Source of the DNA: Planctomycetaceae bacterium
Lineage (GTDB): Bacteria; Planctomycetota; Planctomycetia; Pirellulales; Pirellulaceae
Assembly (NCBI GenBank): GCA_002702965.1
Contig: PADE01000299.1
Span: forward strand, 1-8,995
Direction of reading: 5' to 3'
Length of the DNA: 8,995 nt
Part shown: in pieces, positions 5,123 through 8,995 of the stretch
Numbering within the stretch: position 1 is the stretch's first letter
How the letters are laid out: every line of letters begins with the position of its first letter
Notes under the pieces: model-generated
Told to the model about the DNA's origin: nothing
What the model saw: the letters and a program-made list of their open reading frames with translations, nothing else
The model's database searches: none
Position numbers and translations under genes: made by a program

Positions 5123-7084
5123 TTAACCGGTTGGCGGATCCGCTGGCGTCGGCAGCAGTAGGCGGACCGGGGTATCGTAGAAAACCGCGCAGCCGCCGTC
5201 GTCGGTCACTTCGCCTGGTACCAGTGCGTTGGCACAACAGCCATCCGCGAGCCAGCCCCCTTTGGGCACCAGCAAGACGTCTTTGCGTTGTCGCGGATCG
5301 AATTGGAGGCGGACCGTCATACGGCCGAGTTCCGATTCGACGACGGCTAGATCACCATCGGTGAAGGATTCAGCCGCTGCTGGGTGGACGGTTGCAACCG
5401 CAGGGCCACCACGGTGTCCTGCGACCCACTGGGAAGCCTGGGAATATTGGGTCGACAGCGCCATGAGGAGCAATGGCCGCAAACGGGTGGTTGGCGTCGG
5501 CTCGGTCGCGACGTCAGTGACTAGGTTTACGCGGCCAGTCGGGGTTGGGAACTTCCGGTCGCGGTACATGACTTGCTGGGCCAGCGGATTGCGAACAGGT
5601 CCTCGCCGCAGATCATCCAATGAGGCCCCACGGTTGGAGACGCGTTGCAGCATGTGGCGTTTCCAGGTGTCCACCTCTGCCGAGAAGTCGTTTCCCAGGC
5701 CGACACGGTGGGCCAGCTCCTGGGTGATTTCGTAATCGGATTTGACACCCGGGGGAGGCGCCGTTGCGGGTCGGGATTCCACCAACCAGTGGTGGCCGTA
5801 AGCCCCCAGCAAATCGTCTTCTTCGAGCATCGTCGTGGTCGGTAGGATGATGTCGGCGCAGCGCGCCGTATCGGTCATAAACGAATCAACCACCACGGTC
5901 ATTTCACGGCTCTGTAGTCCCTCAGCGATGCGCCGTGATTCGGGTAGCATGGCGACCGGGTTACCGCCACAGACCCAGGCAACCCGGATAGGAGGGTCCT
6001 CGGCTTCCAGGATTCCTCGGCCGAGGAGCGGTTCGGGAATCGCCCGAGCGGGTTGCTCAAGTCCAGTCGTGAAGGATAAATCAAATGCGCCACGTCGTTT
6101 GCAGCAGTAAGAGATCCCACCACCGGGGACACCAAGATTTCCGGAGATGCTGGCCAGGGCGTCGATTACCCGAACGGTAGCTGATCCATTGCGGCGCCGT
6201 TGCAGCCCCCAGCCAATCAACGTTGCGGTCGGGTGACACGTGTAGGAATGTGCCAGCGATTGCAGGTCTGCGACCGACACGTCGGCCATCGCAGCCCACG
6301 TGTCCAGATCGCGACTACAGGCCAAGGCTTGAAATTCAGCGAGGTGGTCGCAATACGAGCTCGCCTCGCTGTCGTACCACTGTTGGTCGAACAGGATGCG
6401 TGCCGTGCCAAGAGCCACGGCCGCGTCACCGCCCGGACACGGCTGGATAAAACGGTTGCAGAGCTGCGCCGTTTGCTGCCAGACCGGGTCGATGAGAGTA
6501 AATTGCACGCCGCGTGCCTGGGCGCGTTTGAGCACCGGCAACAGATGCACCTGGCTCACGTAGACATTTTTCCCCCACAGAACCACGGTTTGACTGTGGT
6601 CCAAGTCGAATAGGTCGTGGCCGTCTTCGTCACCAAAATCGAGCATCTGGGCGGCGTCTCCCGCGCCGGAACAGACGTCACCAGACTTGATCGTGACGGG
6701 ACCGAAGCGCTCAAAAAACGCATCGGTGACGTGCTTCATCAACCCCATTGAACCCGCCGAGCGATAGTACAAGATCGATGTCGGCCCTGATTGGGCACGC
6801 ACTTGCTGCAACTTTTCGGCAACTTGATCGAGCGCCTCGTCCCAGGAAATGGGCTGAAAGTCGGTGCCCCGCCGCGCGAGCGGTGTAACGATGCGCTGTG
6901 GATCGTATTGGCGGTCGAGAAACCGGCTCGTGCGATGACAGAGGAACCCCTGAGTGACAGGGTGTTGGGGATCCCCTTGAAGCCGAACGACTTTGCCATC
7001 TTGGACGTCGGCGATCAACCCACAGGCATCTGGGCAATCGCGATTGCAGGCGGTGCGAACTTGTTTCAGTTGCCGGGAAGCCAT
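5123..7084 (-). CDS. Molybdopterin oxidoreductase (DMSO reductase superfamily), cytoplasmic
   Basis: The protein has 653 residues, compact for the superfamily. The N-terminus carries the [4Fe-4S] motif C13-x3-C17-x3-C21-x27-C49 (CNRDCPDACGL ... FLCHRTSRFL). The catalytic molybdopterin region follows: WDEAL at 81, and GDVCSGAG at 135-142, whose C138 is the likely Mo/W ligand. Then come GWGLQRRRNG (291-300), NLGVPGGGISY (316-326), CGGNPVAML (372-380) and DIILPTTTMLEEDDL (411-425). The C-terminal dinucleotide-binding domain (about 538-643) includes HPAAAESFTDGDLAVVES. The enzyme should bind bis-MGD and transfer electrons through the cluster. No Tat signal precedes the Cys motif, so it is probably cytoplasmic. 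The upstream frame is closed by a TGA with no better start, and the ribosome site is weak. No electron-transfer or membrane subunit is next to it, so the substrate stays open. It is probably transcribed with the membrane protein gene 69 bases upstream. Confidence 0.88.
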   Translation of the reverse strand: MASRQLKQVRTACNRDCPDACGLIADVQDGKVVRLQGDPQHPVTQGFLCHRTSRFLDRQYDPQRIVTPLARRGTDFQPISWDEALDQVAEKLQQVRAQSGPTSILYYRSAGSMGLMKHVTDAFFERFGPVTIKSGDVCSGAGDAAQMLDFGDEDGHDLFDLDHSQTVVLWGKNVYVSQVHLLPVLKRAQARGVQFTLIDPVWQQTAQLCNRFIQPCPGGDAAVALGTARILFDQQWYDSEASSYCDHLAEFQALACSRDLDTWAAMADVSVADLQSLAHSYTCHPTATLIGWGLQRRRNGSATVRVIDALASISGNLGVPGGGISYCCKRRGAFDLSFTTGLEQPARAIPEPLLGRGILEAEDPPIRVAWVCGGNPVAMLPESRRIAEGLQSREMTVVVDSFMTDTARCADIILPTTTMLEEDDLLGAYGHHWLVESRPATAPPPGVKSDYEITQELAHRVGLGNDFSAEVDTWKRHMLQRVSNRGASLDDLRRGPVRNPLAQQVMYRDRKFPTPTGRVNLVTDVATEPTPTTRLRPLLLMALSTQYSQASQWVAGHRGGPAVATVHPAAAESFTDGDLAVVESELGRMTVRLQFDPRQRKDVLLVPKGGWLADGCCANALVPGEVTDDGGCAVFYDTPVRLLLPTPADPPTG

Positions 7085-7153
7085 GAACTCGGCCGTTGGG
7101 TGCTGATGCTTGGTACGCGGTGCTCACTCGTCGCCGCTGGCAGCGCCCGGGCT

Positions 7154-8995
7154 TCAGGCGGTCCGTTGAATCCAGGTTCTGGCCAGGGTTTCAAGATCCG
7201 AGGGGTGTGATCCGCGATTGGAGAAAAACTCGACTTCCAAATGCGCGATGGCCTGCGCCAGTTCCTGGCGGCCCTCCTGGTCGACGCCGTGATGCGCTCG
7301 AATCTGTTTGAGCAACCCCAGAACGGTGAACGCGTTGACATCATCGGGCATCGCAAAAGCCTCTGCCGGTGCGTGTTTGCGGCCGCGGTTGGCAACCATC
7401 AGGATCACCGCTCCGGCGATGAGAACCAGCATGACGGCCACCCCACCACGGCCGAGCCAGGCGTAACTGGCCTGACCGTAGGCTTCTTCCAGATCGACGA
7501 TTCGATCGACCTCAACCAGATCGGCGTCTGCGAACCGCTGGAAGAGCATCTCTGTTTCTGCCATCTTGGAGCTGGCAAAAGCAAATGTCTTAGGTCGGTC
7601 TTGCTGGCTGCGTGCGGAGGCCAGCGTCACCGTCCAGTTGCGTTCGCAGATCATCACCGGTTCGCGGGCGTCGGGATCGAACTCAGACACCGATAACCCC
7701 CGATCTCGGCTGGAGACAATCTCGAATCCCGGTGGCGCAAGATCCACTAGATCGTCTAATGGGGGCAGCAAACCGCGCCCGATGGCCTTCACTTCTAGAA
7801 TGAGTTTGCCTTCGTCGGCTTGCCGCTCATCGAGCGTTTGTGTGACCGAGAGTTTTTCCAGCGGACGCGCCGCCCCGCGCTGCGCTGAGGCATCGAGCGG
7901 AACGGCAGCCGACTCGACCGGGATAATGACGTAGCCCGAAGTGTCGAGAAAATCGAGATTCAGTTGCAGCCCCGGCAGGGTGTCAACCTCGGGCCCACGG
8001 GCCTGCAACAGCAGGTAGGCGTAGGGGGTCATCCGCCAGCCGTAGGCATCTGCGAGGGCGCGCGAGTTGACATCCTCGTGTTGGAAGGTGACCGAGAGGA
8101 TCTCAAACTGTTCGTCGAGAGACTGTCGAACGGTTTCCTCGAACTTGTCACGATAATTCGCGATCGGTCGACCGTAATTGTAGTAGAACGCATTTCCATT
8201 TTGTTGATTTTGCAGGTACCGTCCAAACCCCCCCGATTCCCGTTCGATCTCCCGCGTGTGACGCAGTTGGACGAACACACCAAACGGTTCCGTGTGTCCC
8301 ACTACGTCGTTTCCGTCAAGACTCGTTTCGAGTTTGATCTCGGTCACCAGGTCGTTGTAATAATCGTAGACCTTTCGGGCCTCGCTGGCTTGTTTGTGCT
8401 CGCCCACGATCTCCAGCCCGGTGCGCACGTACCGAAACTTGATGGCCGGCTTGGCGGCGCTCATACGTGTGAAAAGTGTGTTTGCGAACAACGCCAGATG
8501 TCGCTTGGATGTCTCCTCGTCTTCGAGTGTCAGAATCGCCGCGCGAATGCGTTTTGCCTGTCGCAGGTCGGCAGTCTGTCGTTCCGTGATCTGGTTCAGA
8601 TCGCAAGCGCCCAGGCTGGCGTAGAACCAGATTTCGTAGACTTTGCTGGTCTCTTCTTCTTGGGAGAGACTGGGTAAGGCCGCAGAGTACAGCGCCGCAG
8701 CCTTTTTGAATCCCGCGAATGCGTCGTCGCGCCGCTGACTGAACGTCGAGTCAGGTTTCAGCTCCTTGCGGTAGGTGTTTTCGTCGTGGCTCAGTGAAGC
8801 CCTGGCAAGTTGCAACGCCCAACTGGTCGGGTGCTTGTCGAACGCGTCATCGACGACCGCCCGGGCTACTTGGTATCCGCGTAGCACCTCAGCTTCAATG
8901 TCTTTCTGCGTGCGCCGCGTTTTGTTGTTTTTTTGCACCGCGGGTTGCCGCCAGACGCCGATCAAATTCGCGCGCATCTGCTGAGCCAATGCGGC
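7154..8995 (-). CDS. Large single-pass membrane protein of unknown function, 5' partial
   Basis: The frame is open to the window edge. The apparent start at 8989 is a TTG preceded by sense codons (GCC GCA), so the true start is probably outside. Counting from that TTG, 611 residues are visible. Residues 30-220 are mainly helical and could be TPR-like (ARAVVDDAF, ALQLARASL, FKKAAALYSAAL). Residues about 285-500 look like a beta-rich or mixed domain (YAYLLLQARGPEV, LNLDFLDTSGYVIIPVES, KLILEVKAIGRGLLPPLDDL). One membrane span lies at 513-533 (VAVMLVLIAGAVILMVA), followed by RGRKH. By the positive-inside rule, the large N-terminal part is outside the cytoplasm and a short domain of about 75 residues (FTVLGLLKQIRAHHG ... 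HLEVEFFS ... LARTW) is inside. I do not recognise the family. It precedes the oxidoreductase gene on the same strand, probably in one operon. Confidence 0.75.
   Translation of the reverse strand, partial: AALAQQMRANLIGVWRQPAVQKNNKTRRTQKDIEAEVLRGYQVARAVVDDAFDKHPTSWALQLARASLSHDENTYRKELKPDSTFSQRRDDAFAGFKKAAALYSAALPSLSQEEETSKVYEIWFYASLGACDLNQITERQTADLRQAKRIRAAILTLEDEETSKRHLALFANTLFTRMSAAKPAIKFRYVRTGLEIVGEHKQASEARKVYDYYNDLVTEIKLETSLDGNDVVGHTEPFGVFVQLRHTREIERESGGFGRYLQNQQNGNAFYYNYGRPIANYRDKFEETVRQSLDEQFEILSVTFQHEDVNSRALADAYGWRMTPYAYLLLQARGPEVDTLPGLQLNLDFLDTSGYVIIPVESAAVPLDASAQRGAARPLEKLSVTQTLDERQADEGKLILEVKAIGRGLLPPLDDLVDLAPPGFEIVSSRDRGLSVSEFDPDAREPVMICERNWTVTLASARSQQDRPKTFAFASSKMAETEMLFQRFADADLVEVDRIVDLEEAYGQASYAWLGRGGVAVMLVLIAGAVILMVANRGRKHAPAEAFAMPDDVNAFTVLGLLKQIRAHHGVDQEGRQELAQAIAHLEVEFFSNRGSHPSDLETLARTWIQRTA

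Noticed and set aside
4881..5237. N-terminal extension of the parvulin-like gene up to 5237
   Set aside because: It is Arg-rich without domain character, overlaps the end of the oxidoreductase gene and runs through the promoter at 5006-5035.
8987..8989. TTG at 8989 as the true start of the membrane protein
   Set aside because: The frame continues to the window edge, and no signal peptide or ribosome site is seen at this TTG.

Overview
The window looks like chromosomal DNA from a Gram-negative bacterium with fairly GC-rich DNA, most likely a planctomycete. This is inferred from protein architecture, not from a marker gene. The main clue is a thioredoxin-fold protein without catalytic cysteines, fused to a beta-propeller and apparently to a LolA-like domain upstream. 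A secreted Lys/Cys repeat protein and a duplicated parvulin-type protein are compatible with this. No rRNA, tRNA, CRISPR array, insertion sequence or integrase was found.

Layout. (1) Positions 1-1641, plus strand: the 3' part of the redoxin/beta-propeller protein, whose start lies upstream of the window. (2) 1642-2123: a 482-base gene-free stretch whose first 180 bases are crowded with inverted repeats. (3) 2124-2735, plus strand: a small exported protein of 203 residues, about one fifth lysine in its mature form. It consists of four hydrophobic/basic segments, three of which end in PKCG and one in AKCG, separated by Lys-rich linkers with 11-residue tandem repeats. It is followed by a long nested stem structure (2744-2828) and a textbook intrinsic terminator (2851-2888). 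(4) 2934-4880, minus strand: a membrane-anchored protein with two SurA/PrsA-like parvulin halves, convergent with gene 3, with a strong sigma-70-like promoter (5006-5035). (5) 5123-7084, minus strand: a compact, cytoplasmic molybdopterin oxidoreductase with an N-terminal [4Fe-4S] motif. (6) 7154-8995, minus strand: the 3' part of a large single-pass membrane protein that I do not recognise, 69 bases upstream of the oxidoreductase and probably co-transcribed with it.

How they fit together. Four of the five products are probably exported or membrane-anchored (inferred for the partial ones). The parvulin-like protein may help fold envelope proteins, but there is no direct link to its neighbours. 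The least explained object is the repeat protein together with the structured RNA on its 3' side. The oxidoreductase has no visible partner subunits, so its substrate cannot be inferred.
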